Of a stretch of 42,204 nucleotides of DNA, positions 18,067-26,142 are shown piece by piece. Source of the DNA: Lachnospiraceae bacterium (lineage in GTDB: Bacteria; Bacillota; Clostridia; Lachnospirales; Lachnospiraceae). The translations under genes and the position numbers were made by a program. Below the pieces are notes generated by a model. The model was not told where the DNA came from and searched no databases. It saw nothing but the letters and a program-made list of their open reading frames with translations. The stretch covers positions 1 to 42,204 of the forward strand of contig JAFTVQ010000002.1 in the NCBI GenBank assembly GCA_017461865.1, written 5' to 3'. Numbering within the stretch: position 1 is the stretch's first letter; every line of letters begins with the position of its first letter.

Positions 18067-19245
18067 TTATTTTCTGCTGAGACAAAGCATGGTAATATCA
18101 TCTGCCTGACTGACACCTTGTGCAAATGCATTCACTTCATCATACAGACAATTCAAAAATGTATCCGATCTGTCAATGCGGTCACGATACCGGTTCAGTG
18201 CTTTTTCCAGTCTTGCCTCCCCATAGAGTTCCTCCCCGGAATTCAGTGCTTCGGTCACGCCGTCCGTATAGAGATACAACACATCACCTTTTTTCAATTG
18301 CATACTCTGTTCTTTATACGGGATATCCTCCATCATGCCGAACACGAGATTGGCTTTCGGCTTCATCATCTCAAAATTCCCGTCTTTTTCCATAAAAAAC
18401 GGAGGATTATGGCCGGCATTGACAAACTTAACCTCATCGGTTTCCAAATCTAAGACACAAATAAACGCCGTGACAAACATTCCTTCTTCATTTTTATAAC
18501 AAAGCTGGTTGTTCACACGGAATGCAACCTCGTCAAGCCCCAATCCGAGCGATGCATAGTTTTTGATATGTATTTTGGCCATACTCATGAAAAGCGCTGC
18601 CGGAACTCCTTTCCCTGACACATCGGCAACCAAAAAACAAATATGTGAATCATCAATCACAAATACGTCATAAAAGTCACCGCCCACTTCCTTCGCCGGG
18701 CACATATGGGCTGTCACATACACATCCTTGAGACTGTTAAACTGCGAAAAATCGTTTTCCAGTGACCCCACCTGAATTTTGGTCGCAATGGCAAGTTCCG
18801 ATTTGATGCGCTCCTGTTCCGTCACAAGTTTTTCTGTCTTGCGGTATAACATATTCATAAACATACCGTAAATTTTACGGTTCTTTTCCGCAACTTCAAA
18901 GAAAAGCGCTTTGGAAATATTAGCACATACTACCTCGCCCTTTGCACGGACAGTCGCACCGCGCTTATCATCATTAATCAATCCAAGCTCTCCGATAAAA
19001 TCGCCCTGTGACAACAGATTTACCCGTTCTCCGCGATCATTTAAAACATCCGTTTGTCCTTCTAATATGATGTACATTCCGTCTTCCGGTTCTTCTCCGA
19101 AAACAACGATATCTTCTCCGTCTTTAAAACGCACTTCCTCCATCGCTTCCAAAAGCAAACGGGTACTTTCCGGAATTTCTCCTTCTTCTTTTACCCGGAA
19201 GAATTCCTGCACTGTCGGAATCTTTCTTAACAATTCAGCATTCAT
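18067..19245 (-). CDS. Cyclic-nucleotide-binding domain fused to PP2C (SpoIIE-type) phosphatase
   Basis: A 392-residue cytoplasmic protein. Residues about 25-140 form a cNMP-binding (CAP-type) domain. Its phosphate-binding cassette reads FIGELGLINDDKRGATVRA, with the Glu (86) and Arg (95) expected to contact the ribose and phosphate. A coiled linker follows, then a PP2C_SIG/SpoIIE phosphatase domain (about 170-392) with metal-binding VGGDFYD, VADVSGKGVPA, LYTDGVTE and QADDITML. These phosphatases usually dephosphorylate STAS proteins, and a STAS gene lies in this operon. I chose the ATG at 19245 (GTGAGG eight bases upstream) because the longer frame would overlap the FecR gene by 50 bases. 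Confidence 0.94.
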   Translation of the reverse strand: MNAELLRKIPTVQEFFRVKEEGEIPESTRLLLEAMEEVRFKDGEDIVVFGEEPEDGMYIILEGQTDVLNDRGERVNLLSQGDFIGELGLINDDKRGATVRAKGEVVCANISKALFFEVAEKNRKIYGMFMNMLYRKTEKLVTEQERIKSELAIATKIQVGSLENDFSQFNSLKDVYVTAHMCPAKEVGGDFYDVFVIDDSHICFLVADVSGKGVPAALFMSMAKIHIKNYASLGLGLDEVAFRVNNQLCYKNEEGMFVTAFICVLDLETDEVKFVNAGHNPPFFMEKDGNFEMMKPKANLVFGMMEDIPYKEQSMQLKKGDVLYLYTDGVTEALNSGEELYGEARLEKALNRYRDRIDRSDTFLNCLYDEVNAFAQGVSQADDITMLCLSRK

Positions 19246-19264
19246 GCTAACATCCTCACCGATT

Positions 19265-20344
19265 TTATTTCCAATATACCGTAATATCCTTGTTGATGAT
19301 TGTTGCGAAGTCAAAATCCCACGAACCGGAAGATGCCGGCATCAACGAAGGTTCCGTAGCTCTTCCGCCCTCTGCAACTGTCTGTGTGGCAAAGGTATTT
19401 CCGTCACACACAAAAGTAACCGTATATGTATTTACCGGGGCAGCCGGAGGCACGGTATCATCCTGCTCATCCTCGGAACTCTCCTCCGATTCTGTCTCAT
19501 CCTCCCCGGATTCCTCTTCCGACTCTTCTTCGGACTCTTCTTCCAAAGCATCCCCGTTCTCGTCTTCCTGCAAATCTTCCTCTTCGGAATTTTCTTCCAT
19601 TTCACCCTCACCGATTAAGGCGGCAAGTTTTTCCGGCAAAATAGAGAGCGAAAGTCCGTCTTTTGTCAAATCGCTCAATACCTCAAGCGCTGCCTTTGAG
19701 ATCGTCTCATAATCAATATCCGTAATACCTTCCAGATAATCGGTATCGACATCACTCTCATAAATAATGGTTTCTTTTCCGTATTCAACCATTCTCGGAT
19801 CCGCCTTTGATCCGTCCTTATATACAAGCTGGGTCTGTACTTTTCCGTCAAATACGGAGACTCTTGTATACAGCACGCCCTCTTCATCCTTATATACTTC
19901 TACACGGAACACGGTTCCGCGCACAGACATGGATGAATTCTGTGTATGTACTTCATACGATGCCTCACTTGCAAGCGGAGACTGCAGTTCGTTGGTAATT
20001 GCTCCCTGCAGCAACTGAATACTTGTCTTTCCGGAATCTGCGTTCCCGGATGTATGCAGCTGAAATTTTGTCTGTTCTTCCACATAAACATATTTGTCTT
20101 CATCCAGTTTCAATGTCAGGATTCCTTCTTCAAAAAACACTTCATCTCCCGACTGCAGAACCATATTCGGATACATTTCAATCTCGCCCATATCCTCCCG
20201 CGACACGGTTGCTGTTCCGTCAAATTCATATATTTTTACAACCCGGTAACTCTCTTCCCTTGTCAACAGCCATATGATTACCAAAACAAGAACAAGAACA
20301 ACCGCCGCCACCGCTAAGGCGATACGCAATTTCTTAGATTTCAT
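19265..20344 (-). CDS. Membrane-anchored FecR-domain protein with acidic linker and C-terminal B-repeat
   Basis: A 359-residue protein with one N-terminal transmembrane helix (about 6-27) and the rest outside the cell. Residues about 45-190 are FecR-like, with QLLQGAITNEL and the typical NSSMSVRGTVFRVEV segment. Residues about 245-305 are an extreme Glu/Ser/Asp tract encoded by short tandem repeats (about 19480-19590). The last 50 residues (from YTVTFVCDGNTFA) look like one InlB B-repeat (Flg_new) unit. Classical FecR proteins work with an ECF sigma factor, which is not encoded here. The start has GGGAG six bases upstream. Confidence 0.9.
   Translation of the reverse strand: MKSKKLRIALAVAAVVLVLVLVIIWLLTREESYRVVKIYEFDGTATVSREDMGEIEMYPNMVLQSGDEVFFEEGILTLKLDEDKYVYVEEQTKFQLHTSGNADSGKTSIQLLQGAITNELQSPLASEASYEVHTQNSSMSVRGTVFRVEVYKDEEGVLYTRVSVFDGKVQTQLVYKDGSKADPRMVEYGKETIIYESDVDTDYLEGITDIDYETISKAALEVLSDLTKDGLSLSILPEKLAALIGEGEMEENSEEEDLQEDENGDALEEESEEESEEESGEDETESEESSEDEQDDTVPPAAPVNTYTVTFVCDGNTFATQTVAEGGRATEPSLMPASSGSWDFDFATIINKDITVYWK
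19480..19590. repeat. Degenerate 12-bp tandem repeats encoding Glu/Ser tract
   Basis: Imperfect copies of TCTTCGGACTCT-like units on the plus strand encode the repeating EESEEESEEE part of the FecR-domain protein. Such tracts can change length by slippage in multiples of three. Confidence 0.7.
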
Positions 20345-20356
20345 ACTATACTCCCG

Positions 20357-22114
20357 TTAATTTGTCGCACTCATCGTATACTGTCCGTCCGATTTTACAT
20401 AAAACGAATTTCCTCCCGCATAACTGGTAGAATCACCGTTCACGGTCCATGTCCCTTCTCCGAAAGAATACGCTTTACCTTTATATAATTTTACTGATTT
20501 TCCTTTCGGGACCGCACCGTCTTCACGCCACTTCGGATAGAGATAAAAAGAAATCTTCGCAACATTTCCGGCCTTATCCTTTGCCTTAATCGTATATTTC
20601 GTTTCATCATCTCCCGCTGCAACTTTAAAGGCCGATGCGCTATTCTCTATCGTCTGTTCCGCTCCGTTGACCGTCACAGAATGCAGGTAATCATCCTCCA
20701 CTTTGACAGATAGCGAATCTGCATAATATGTTTTATCATCCTTCCGGTTGATATCCGGTTTGTCTTTATCGATTTTAATTGTTTCAACGGTCATTTTTTC
20801 CGTAATCTGACCGGTAGATGTCTTGACAAGATAAACGTCCGGCTTTTTGGTCGTCTTTGTATAGGTGACAGTATCTGCAAAATCGTCACTTAATGATTTT
20901 GCAATCTGATATCCGCTCTTCGGAACAACTTCCACATCCGACCGGTAAAAACCGTTGTCACCTTTTGTTCCGGAAAGCGTATAAAAATCAGACGGAGCAT
21001 CAATGGACGGAATTTTTTCCACCGTCACTTTTCCGCTTATTTTTACGCTGTCATAAACCGTACCTTCCGGTGTGCAATATTGCATCGTCAGCACACCCTC
21101 ATTCACTCCCGGTTTCAATCCTTTTTTTAATTCCATGCCAAGCGGACAACTGCTTCCCGTCCCGAGTTCAAACGCAACATTGTATGCCACCGTACTGCCT
21201 CCGGATTTTACGGCAAACATATCGCTCCATGCACCGGACGGAACCAGTTTTATCATACAATCTGTCATGCCGTTGTTCTTCACGTTAACCGTATCTGTTT
21301 TTACTGTCTGATATCCTACTGCCAGATTTGAAAAAGAAACCGAAGATTTATCCGGTGAAACAGAATAAATATCACTCAACGCTTTCGAACTCATTGTAAT
21401 TGCCGGCAAAGGATATTTTATTCCATCAAAATAGACAGACAGACCGTCTTGTCCCTCTGTTGTAATTTTCGTTGCCGTTTTTGAATTCAGAACAATGGAA
21501 ATTTTATCCGGAAATTCCGTAGAACCCGTATATGAAAAAAGATCATTGATCCGCACGGTCGTAGCCGAACTGTCAATTCCGGAAAACGCATATCCGTTAA
21601 ATACAAAAGTATCTGCTTCCATGGTTCCTTCTGTGACAAATGCTCCGGAACCTGCCGTACTGACATTTAAAACACCGTAAGATGCACCGTCGTTTGAATA
21701 TAAAATAACCTCATCCGCTACATTCAACGACTGAATCCTGCCCTCGTTTATGATTGTACCCGATACAAGATCCGGATTCACCGTGATTGTGCCCGCATTC
21801 TCTATGCGATTGTTATAGTATCCGCTCCCGATGTTAACCTTGGCATTCATCGTAGCACCGGACGGGATTATGAGTCTTCCTGTCCCCTGGTCAACTCCGG
21901 ATTGCAGCGTCACTTCATTGTTCACGGTCAATCCCGGGGCAAGGCGAAGCACACCTCCGCTGGTTACCACATAGCCATCTGTGTAACTGTCAGATTCCAA
22001 GGTGTAATCCGTCGTAATGTAGTTCGGTGCACCAAGCGTAAACACCGATTCCATCTGAAGACAGATTGTAAATACCAGTATCCACGCCATTAATTTCTTA
22101 CATCTGTTTTTCAT
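20357..22114 (-). CDS. Exported beta-rich / Ig-like protein of unknown function
   Basis: I do not recognise this as a named family. The 585-residue product has a signal peptide (about residues 5-30). The N-terminal region (about 35-240) is rich in Gly, Thr, Asn and Val and looks like a beta-helix (GTIINEGRIQSLNVADEV). A middle region (about 255-370) resembles Ig-like HYDIN-type domains (VSFSNLAVGYQTV). A further Ig-like module (about 465-540) contains AKDKAGNVAKISFYL. No LPxTG-like anchor or transmembrane tail is seen, so it is likely secreted or held by a partner. It is the first gene of the signalling operon, suggesting a surface sensor or ligand-binding role. The ATG at 22114 follows a GGGGG ribosome binding site; an upstream TTG frame has none. 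Confidence 0.85.
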   Translation of the reverse strand: MKNRCKKLMAWILVFTICLQMESVFTLGAPNYITTDYTLESDSYTDGYVVTSGGVLRLAPGLTVNNEVTLQSGVDQGTGRLIIPSGATMNAKVNIGSGYYNNRIENAGTITVNPDLVSGTIINEGRIQSLNVADEVILYSNDGASYGVLNVSTAGSGAFVTEGTMEADTFVFNGYAFSGIDSSATTVRINDLFSYTGSTEFPDKISIVLNSKTATKITTEGQDGLSVYFDGIKYPLPAITMSSKALSDIYSVSPDKSSVSFSNLAVGYQTVKTDTVNVKNNGMTDCMIKLVPSGAWSDMFAVKSGGSTVAYNVAFELGTGSSCPLGMELKKGLKPGVNEGVLTMQYCTPEGTVYDSVKISGKVTVEKIPSIDAPSDFYTLSGTKGDNGFYRSDVEVVPKSGYQIAKSLSDDFADTVTYTKTTKKPDVYLVKTSTGQITEKMTVETIKIDKDKPDINRKDDKTYYADSLSVKVEDDYLHSVTVNGAEQTIENSASAFKVAAGDDETKYTIKAKDKAGNVAKISFYLYPKWREDGAVPKGKSVKLYKGKAYSFGEGTWTVNGDSTSYAGGNSFYVKSDGQYTMSATN

Positions 22115-22141
22115 TAAAGCCCCCAAAACACAATTTTTTTA

Positions 22142-22171
22142 ATTTTACATTATGTGCCAAAGTGATGTCAA
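22142..22171 (-). promoter_or_regulatory. Promoter of the eight-gene signalling operon
   Basis: Minus-strand TTGACA (22166-22171) and TAAAAT (22142-22147) are spaced by 18 bp. The leader is about 20 nt. It diverges from the promoter-like element at 22178-22207, with the two -35 boxes only six bases apart. Confidence 0.78.
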
Positions 22172-22177
22172 CTTTTG

Positions 22178-22207
22178 TTGCATCAAATCCTTCTTTTATG
22201 CTACTAT
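22178..22207 (+). promoter_or_regulatory. Promoter placing the transcript start at the ATG of the membrane protein gene
   Basis: TTGCAT (22178-22183) and TACTAT (22202-22207) are spaced by 18 bp. The -10 box ends six bases before the ATG at 22214, so the mRNA would have essentially no leader. Confidence 0.55.
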
Positions 22208-22213
22208 TTTTTT

Positions 22214-23518
22214 ATGAAGAAAAACAAATGGATTACCTATATTTTCATAATGTTTGTCACTTTGTCAGCCGAGATTTTGCTTTTGACATGTTCCGCCATG
22301 ATCCCGCGGGAGCAGATTGCCGAAAACATCCATACATCTGCGCTGTATTTATGCGAAAAAGAGCCATTCTTCCATTTGACGGAGAAAGACAAAGCCTCAC
22401 GGATTGACCGTCATGCAGATGCCATTCTCTTAAACATCGCATACTGTTATGACCATACAGCGCCGTTTGCCTCTGCGATGCGATCTTCCTATTACTTTGA
22501 TCCGTACAGAAACGAAAATGACAACCTGCTCTGTTGTGTGACAGAAAATGTCGCTCCGACGCTTGAATACATGCGTTATTGGCACGGTTCCCTGGCTTTT
22601 TTACGACCGCTCTTTCTTGTATTTGATTTATCGCAGATATATGTGCTGAATATGCTTGTTCTTACCCTTCTTACCGCCATCGCCTTTTGGACGGTCAAAA
22701 AAGAATACGGCATCGGAACCGGAATATGTTTTTTCGTTGCCTGCATAATGTCAGCCGTATGGTATGTTCCGTTTTCTCTGGAATATATGTCCATGTTTGT
22801 CATTGCTTTCGGCGCGGTTCCTTTCGCCATCCGGTTACAACATAAGTATGAAAATTCGGCAATTCCGTTCTTTCTCGTTCTCGGAAGCCTTACCGCCTAT
22901 GCCGATTTCCTGACAACGGAAACTCTTACATTCACGTTGCCTCTGATTCTTTATCTTTTAAAACAAAAGGAAAAAAAGATTCTGTTTTGTATAAAAACAG
23001 GTATCAGTTGGCTGTTCGGTTACGGTTTTACATGGAGTTTTAAATGGGTACTTTACAGTATCGTATTTCAAACAAACGGTCTTTCGGATGCTTTGTCCAG
23101 TACTGCGGAGCGAACCGGCGGCGAAGCCTCTGCCTCCATGAATCTGCTGCAACAAATAAACGGTGCCATGCTTCGCAATATGCGATGCCTGTTTCCGTTT
23201 TCGCTTCTTGATGACAAAACCGGTTTTGTACTTCCGGTTCTGTTGCTTGTTTTAAGCGGCATGTTATTTTATGTTATAAAAAAGCAAAAGCATCTTCCGG
23301 ACCTTGTACCTGTACTTTTTTTAATCAGTCTTGTTCCCTTTGTGCGTTTTGCCGTATTGTCCAACCATTCCTACATACATTATTTTTTCACCTTCCGTGC
23401 ACAATTGTCCGGTTTATTCTGTCTGTTGCTTATTTTTTATCACGGAACGGATACGGATTTTTTGATAAAAGAATACAGAAAAATCAAACATAAAATACAA
23501 ACAAAAAAGAGACGCTGA
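22214..23518 (+). CDS. Polytopic membrane protein, possibly GT-C glycosyltransferase-like
   Basis: A 434-residue protein with about nine to ten hydrophobic helices, a lumen-type loop after the first helix (about residues 30-130) and a basic C-terminal tail. The layout, with a large loop between helix 1 and helix 2 and conserved-looking acidic and His residues near MRYWHG, is reminiscent of GT-C fold glycosyltransferases; I see no diagnostic motif, so this is weak. The ATG at 22214 begins MKKNK; there is no ribosome binding site and a promoter -10 box ends six bases upstream, so translation may be leaderless. An upstream in-frame TTG exists (22175) but lies inside the promoter. It is divergent from the signalling operon and may be functionally linked. 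Confidence 0.8.
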   Translation: MKKNKWITYIFIMFVTLSAEILLLTCSAMIPREQIAENIHTSALYLCEKEPFFHLTEKDKASRIDRHADAILLNIAYCYDHTAPFASAMRSSYYFDPYRNENDNLLCCVTENVAPTLEYMRYWHGSLAFLRPLFLVFDLSQIYVLNMLVLTLLTAIAFWTVKKEYGIGTGICFFVACIMSAVWYVPFSLEYMSMFVIAFGAVPFAIRLQHKYENSAIPFFLVLGSLTAYADFLTTETLTFTLPLILYLLKQKEKKILFCIKTGISWLFGYGFTWSFKWVLYSIVFQTNGLSDALSSTAERTGGEASASMNLLQQINGAMLRNMRCLFPFSLLDDKTGFVLPVLLLVLSGMLFYVIKKQKHLPDLVPVLFLISLVPFVRFAVLSNHSYIHYFFTFRAQLSGLFCLLLIFYHGTDTDFLIKEYRKIKHKIQTKKRR

Positions 23519-23546
23519 TGACACCATCAACGTCTCTTCTGTTTTT
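23508..23546. terminator. Bidirectional terminator between membrane protein gene and yajC
   Basis: A 13-bp stem (23508-23520 with 23525-23537) with a 4-nt loop ACAC is flanked by T-runs on both strands. The stop codon of the plus-strand gene lies inside the stem. The one imperfect pair is G-U on the minus strand. Confidence 0.92.
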
Positions 23547-23549
23547 TAA

Positions 23550-23879
23550 CTATTCTGCATCCGGTTTTTCAACCTGTGCAATTGCTGTTTTATTCATCGG
23601 AATACGACAGTTCTTATTGTTACCGAACTCTACGATTACCGTATTCTGTTCCTCGTCAATATCAATCAGAATTCCGTAAAAACCGCTGGTTGTCAAAACA
23701 CTGTCACCAACCGCCATAGATGAATACATTGCGTTCATTCTCTTCTGTTCTTTTTTCTGCGGACGAACCATCATCAGATAAATAATAACCACAAAAAAGA
23801 CAATATATCCAACAAGAAAAAGTCCCGAACCTGTTGTGCCTGTTGCAGCAGCTGCATCAGCTGTCATTAAAATTCCCAT
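23550..23879 (-). CDS. yajC: Preprotein translocase accessory subunit YajC
   Basis: A 109-residue protein with one transmembrane helix (about 19-38) followed by the family motif RPQKKEQKR and a C-terminal domain with VGDSVLTTSGFYGILIDIDE. YajC associates with SecDF in protein export. GGAGG eight bases upstream fixes the first ATG at 23879. It follows tgt by 90 bp, a common tgt-yajC order, but has its own promoter. secD and secF are not downstream; a bidirectional terminator ends the unit. Confidence 0.95.
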   Translation of the reverse strand: MGILMTADAAAATGTTGSGLFLVGYIVFFVVIIYLMMVRPQKKEQKRMNAMYSSMAVGDSVLTTSGFYGILIDIDEEQNTVIVEFGNNKNCRIPMNKTAIAQVEKPDAE

Positions 23880-23923
23880 GTTATAAACCTCCGTTTATGC
23901 TTCAAATTTTCGTACTAGAAGAT

Positions 23924-23952
23924 ATCATACACAAATTATGGAAGTTGTGCAA
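23924..23952 (-). promoter_or_regulatory. Sigma-A promoter for yajC
   Basis: Minus-strand TTGCAC (23947-23952) and TATGAT (23924-23929) are spaced by 17 bp in the tgt-yajC gap. Confidence 0.68.
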
Positions 23953-23969
23953 GTAAAACCTTTATAAAC

Positions 23970-25100
23970 TTACTCGCCGGCCGCCATACTTTCCAACATC
24001 TCTTTTTTATATGCGGCAAATCTGCCCTCGTCCAGCGCCGTGCGGATATCTTCCATCATATGATTATAAAAATAAAGATTATGCAGAACACAAAGCCGCA
24101 TGCCGAGCATCTCTTTCGCTTTCAGCAGATGACGGATATATGCACGGGTGTATCTCTTACATGCCGGACACTGACAGCCCTCCTCAATCGGGCGTGTATC
24201 AAGTTCATATTTGGCATTAAACAAATTGATCTTGCCATGCTTGGTATACAGATGGCCGTGACGTCCGTTTCGCGACGGATACACACAGTCAAAAAAGTCA
24301 ATTCCGCGGTCAACCGCTTCCAAAATATTGGCCGGTGTCCCAACCCCCATCAAATAGCGCGGTTTTTCCTGCGGAAGAAACGGTGCCGTTTCTTCAATCA
24401 CATAATACATTTCTTCGTGGGTCTCACCGACAGCAAGCCCTCCCAGCGCATATCCCTGCAAATCAAATTCCGCAATACGTTTTGCATGTTCCACCCGGAT
24501 ATCTTTATAAACTGCTCCCTGGTTGATACCGAACAACCACTGTTCTTTGTTAATCGTATCCTCCAGTGTATTTAGCCGGTCCATCTCTTTTTTGCAGCGT
24601 TCCAACCATCTGGTCGTACGGTCCACGGAATTTTTCACATATGCGTAATCCGCCTTGCTCGGCGGACATTCATCAAATGCCATGGCAATGGTAGATGCCA
24701 GATGTGACTGAATCTGCATGCTTTCCTCCGGTCCCATAAAAATCTTGCGACCGTCAATGTGCGAATGAAAATAAACGCCCTCTTCTTTAATCTTACGGAG
24801 TCCCGCGAGAGAAAACACCTGAAATCCGCCGGAATCTGTCAAAATCGGCTTGTCCCATACCATAAATTTGTGAAGTCCTCCCAATTTATGAACAACTTCA
24901 TCCCCCGGTCTCACATGAAGATGATAGGTGTTGGAAAGCTGAATCTGTGTACCGATTGCTTCCAAATCCTCTGTTCCGACTGCCCCTTTAATCGCTGCAA
25001 TCGTACCGACATTCATAAAAACCGGCGTCTGTACGACGCCGTGTGGTGTTGTGGCAACACCGCGTCTGGCGTTGCCTTCCTGTTTTATCACTTTAAACAT
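23970..25100 (-). CDS. tgt: Queuine tRNA-ribosyltransferase
   Basis: Exchanges guanine 34 for preQ1 (bacterial enzymes) in tRNAs with GUN anticodons. The 376 residues match the family. Visible signatures are the TPVFMNVGT start, LTDSGGFQVFSL with the catalytic-site Asp, the second Asp in GIDFFDCVYPSRNGRHGH, and the zinc site CQCPACKRYTRAYIRHL with the later His in LHNLYFYNHM. The ribosome binding site is GAGG. It is 21 bp downstream of the VanY-type carboxypeptidase gene and probably shares its transcript. Confidence 0.97.
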   Translation of the reverse strand: MFKVIKQEGNARRGVATTPHGVVQTPVFMNVGTIAAIKGAVGTEDLEAIGTQIQLSNTYHLHVRPGDEVVHKLGGLHKFMVWDKPILTDSGGFQVFSLAGLRKIKEEGVYFHSHIDGRKIFMGPEESMQIQSHLASTIAMAFDECPPSKADYAYVKNSVDRTTRWLERCKKEMDRLNTLEDTINKEQWLFGINQGAVYKDIRVEHAKRIAEFDLQGYALGGLAVGETHEEMYYVIEETAPFLPQEKPRYLMGVGTPANILEAVDRGIDFFDCVYPSRNGRHGHLYTKHGKINLFNAKYELDTRPIEEGCQCPACKRYTRAYIRHLLKAKEMLGMRLCVLHNLYFYNHMMEDIRTALDEGRFAAYKKEMLESMAAGE

Positions 25101-25121
25101 AAATGTTTCCTCATTTCCATA

Positions 25122-26009
25122 TTACTTTGACTGCAAATCTGCCACAAACTCTTCCAGAGTCAGATCATTCTCATACATATATTGAGCCGCCGCCTTTCCC
25201 ACATAACGGAAATGCCATGGTTCATAACTGATTCCTGTAATATCCTCTTTCCCCTTCGGATAACGCAGAATAAATCCGTATTCATAACTATGCTGCGCCA
25301 GCCACTTTCCTGCGTCTGTATCTTCAAAGCCTTCATTCAACGACTGATACGTATCTGTCACAATATCAAGGGCAAGTCCGATCTGATGCTCGGAAGCTCC
25401 CGGAACCGTAACCGCCTGCGCCGTTACCCGATACGCTTCCAAATATGACATCTGTTTTTTCATATATGCCTTGATTTTGCGGTTGAACAGATAAATCTGT
25501 CTCTCATAATCCCTGTACGGAGAACAAATCACAAGCGTCACACCATCTTCCTTTGCCGCCTGCATCATCTGTTGAAGTTCCGGAATAATCCGTTCATCAC
25601 ATTTCATACTGCCTTTGGACGTTTTGATTGTCCCCAGAGTAAATTCATAATCCTCCGGAACCGAGTGTTGCTTATTGATCAGCACAATTTTCCAATCATT
25701 AACATCAAAATAATCCAGCCCGATTTCTCCGTCCTTCGGCAAATCCTCATCTTCCGCAGAAGCAGAATAATCCGACTTCATGACATCATCCAATGTAAAA
25801 GTCTCTTCCTCGTCCACTTCGCCATGATCCTTAAGCTCCTCATCCGTCAAAAGATCTTCATCCTCGATAATCTCAAAATCCTCTGACTGCAAAGCAGAAG
25901 AAAACTCATCCGCATTAATCTGTTCATATATAAAACTGTTGCTCACGATAAAAATAATACATACGCACAACATACAAAGCAGTTTGCGTATCTTCAGCGT
26001 TTTTTTCAT
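25122..26009 (-). CDS. D-alanyl-D-alanine carboxypeptidase, VanY/M15B family, membrane-anchored
   Basis: Zinc peptidase that trims the terminal D-Ala of peptidoglycan stem peptides. The 295-residue protein has an N-terminal transmembrane segment (about 9-26), then a strongly acidic low-complexity spacer (about 35-100), then the catalytic domain (about 115-290). Zinc and catalytic motifs are intact: SEHQIGLALDIV (SxHxxGxAxD), CSPYRDYERQ and EPWHFRYVG. The spacer probably holds the enzyme off the membrane. Nothing suggests a vancomycin-resistance cluster, so a housekeeping wall role is likely. It is the first gene of a vanY-like/tgt unit. Confidence 0.93.
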   Translation of the reverse strand: MKKTLKIRKLLCMLCVCIIFIVSNSFIYEQINADEFSSALQSEDFEIIEDEDLLTDEELKDHGEVDEEETFTLDDVMKSDYSASAEDEDLPKDGEIGLDYFDVNDWKIVLINKQHSVPEDYEFTLGTIKTSKGSMKCDERIIPELQQMMQAAKEDGVTLVICSPYRDYERQIYLFNRKIKAYMKKQMSYLEAYRVTAQAVTVPGASEHQIGLALDIVTDTYQSLNEGFEDTDAGKWLAQHSYEYGFILRYPKGKEDITGISYEPWHFRYVGKAAAQYMYENDLTLEEFVADLQSK

Positions 26010-26050
26010 CCTTTGTCCACCTTAATATCTGCAAGTAAAAACACAAATAA

Positions 26051-26079
26051 ATCATATCATAAGAAAATACGCTTTGCAA
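26051..26079 (-). promoter_or_regulatory. Promoter for carboxypeptidase-tgt, sharing its -35 with aroC
   Basis: Minus-strand TTGCAA (26074-26079) and TATGAT (26051-26056) are spaced by 17 bp. TTGCAA is its own reverse complement and is also the -35 of the plus-strand promoter. Confidence 0.68.
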
Positions 26080-26102
26080 ACATAACTGCCATGACGTATA
26101 AT
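26074..26102 (+). promoter_or_regulatory. Promoter for aroC, sharing its -35 with the carboxypeptidase gene
   Basis: TTGCAA (26074-26079) and consensus TATAAT (26097-26102) are spaced by 17 bp. The predicted leader is about 35 nt. Confidence 0.72.
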
Positions 26103-26142
26103 AATTGTGTTTTATAATTTCACTCATATTCGGAGGTATATT

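Noticed and set aside
25122..26009. Vancomycin resistance determinant
   Set aside because: The protein is VanY-like, but no vanH, vanA/B, vanX, vanR or vanS genes are near. M15B carboxypeptidases are common housekeeping enzymes.
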